Assembly (NCBI GenBank): GCA_000421085.1
Contig: ATWE01000008.1
Coordinates: forward strand, 186,001-250,000
Direction: 5' to 3'
DNA length: 64,000 nt
Source: Ensifer sp. USDA 6670
Lineage (GTDB): Bacteria > Pseudomonadota > Alphaproteobacteria > Rhizobiales > Rhizobiaceae
Both the position numbers and the translations under genes were made by a program. This document shows positions 63,408 through 64,000 of the stretch, piece by piece. The notes under the pieces were generated by a model. It did not search any database. It saw only the letters and a program-made list of their open reading frames with translations, and had not been told where the DNA came from. Within the stretch, counting starts at the first letter, position 1, and each line of letters starts with the position of its first letter.

Positions 63408-64000
63408 ATATCCGACCGGACCAGAACAGGCTCGTCTTCTCGGCCGATACGCTGAAAATCGACGAAGCTGCGGAGGCCGACCGAATCGTCGCCGGATTGC
63501 GGGCCCAGTTGCGCAGCCTGCGCAAACGCGGCCTCGTACTCGGCCTTTCCGGCGGAATCGATTCGAGCGTCTCGGTCGCATTGGCGGTACGCGCCGTCGG
63601 GGCGAAGAACGTCTTCTGTCTTTTCATGCCGGAAAACGATTCCGATCCGGAAAGCCTGCGCCTCGGCCGGCTGGTCGCCGAGACGTTCAGTGTCCAGGCG
63701 GTGGTCGAGGACATCGGACCGACGCTCGACGCCATGGGCTGCTATCAGCGGCGCGATGCCTTCATTCGCGAACTCGTCCCCGATTACGGGCCGGGCTGGG
63801 CATCGAAGATCGTCATAGCCAATGCGCTCGAAGGCGACGGCTATAACATTTCTTCGCTGGTGGTGCAGGACCCCGAAGGGAAACAGACGAAGCTGCGCAT
63901 GCCGCCTTCCGTCTATCTCGGCATCGTCGCCGCCACGAACATGAAGCAGCGTACCCGCAAGCAGATCGAATACTACCATGCCGACCGGTTGAACTTCGCC
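63404..64000 (+). CDS. nadE: NAD synthetase-like ATP pyrophosphatase (3' partial)
   Basis: The first 199 residues are present before the window ends. LVLGLSGGIDSSVSVALA (loop SGGIDSS at residues 49-55) is the ATP-binding motif of NadE; MPPSVYLGIVAATNMKQRTR KQIEYYHAD follows, with the downstream part of the synthetase fold. It starts inside the acyl-ligase stop (ATGA), so it is translated with it. The glutaminase domain of some NadE forms is absent. Given the partner genes it may be an amide or amidine-forming ligase recruited to this pathway and not the housekeeping NAD synthetase. Confidence 0.85.
   Translation, partial: MNIRPDQNRLVFSADTLKIDEAAEADRIVAGLRAQLRSLRKRGLVLGLSGGIDSSVSVALAVRAVGAKNVFCLFMPENDSDPESLRLGRLVAETFSVQAVVEDIGPTLDAMGCYQRRDAFIRELVPDYGPGWASKIVIANALEGDGYNISSLVVQDPEGKQTKLRMPPSVYLGIVAATNMKQRTRKQIEYYHADRLNFA

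Overview
The window looks like part of a large secondary replicon (pSymB-type chromid) of an alphaproteobacterium in the Sinorhizobium/Ensifer group. This is inferred from the high GC content, the dense catabolic and ABC-transport gene content, the linked Ku and LigD genes, and several rhizobial intergenic palindromes, including one closely resembling a RIME element. No rRNA, tRNA, replication, phage, insertion sequence or CRISPR genes were seen, so the replicon assignment is an inference.

Layout. 1-13 kb is a mixed accessory stretch: the 3' end of a class III nucleotide cyclase, an ArgT-like binding protein, a DMT exporter, a lone glycogen synthase, a PEBP-like protein followed by an inverted-repeat element, a winged-helix/TolB-like/TPR regulator, then an SDR, a secreted cupin and an EmrAB-type exporter pair whose EmrA N-terminus looks like a piece of an SDR, and a RocB-like M20 peptidase. 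13.0-13.8 kb is a small gene graveyard (RES-domain toxin and GMC oxidoreductase remnants).

13.87-28.04 kb is a coherent catabolic region: SDR, a sugar-type ABC transporter, a HisD-like dehydrogenase, a second SDR, a LacI regulator, a bicupin, an RraA-like protein, an AtzG-like small protein with its amidase, an alpha/beta hydrolase and a double SnoaL-like protein. Three near-identical palindromes (TTGCATACGTATGCAA type) precede three separate transcription units, so it is probably one LacI regulon. Its substrate cannot be named from sequence.

28.05-33.99 kb carries a leftward DNA-repair block: LigD, Ku, a BRCT/MerR-like/TPR protein, a small hydrolase and an exonuclease III-like protein. 34.0-42.5 kb is a glyoxylate and ureide module: ureidoglycine aminohydrolase, LysR and IclR regulators, then glyoxylate carboligase, hydroxypyruvate isomerase, tartronate semialdehyde reductase, glycerate kinase and ureidoglycolate lyase. 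Together these would take glyoxylate to phosphoglycerate.

44.2-56.5 kb is a tetronate module: L-threonate dehydrogenase, isomerase, DUF1537 kinase and decarboxylase around a LacI regulator with twin operators, followed by an FCD-type GntR regulator, a D-erythronate dehydrogenase-like protein, an SDR and a complete sugar-type ABC importer. Two dehydrogenases would feed one shared isomerase-kinase-decarboxylase route to dihydroxyacetone phosphate.

56.5-59.6 kb holds a membrane protein, a Tat-exported aldo/keto reductase and a gene-poor, repeat-bearing stretch with two likely small proteins. From 59.6 kb to the right edge a tightly packed operon encodes an asparagine synthetase-like amidotransferase, an acyl carrier protein, an acyl-AMP ligase and a NAD synthetase-like enzyme (cut by the window edge). 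This is an unassigned carrier-protein biosynthetic module and, with the BRCT protein and the LacI regulon, one of the most interesting parts of the window.
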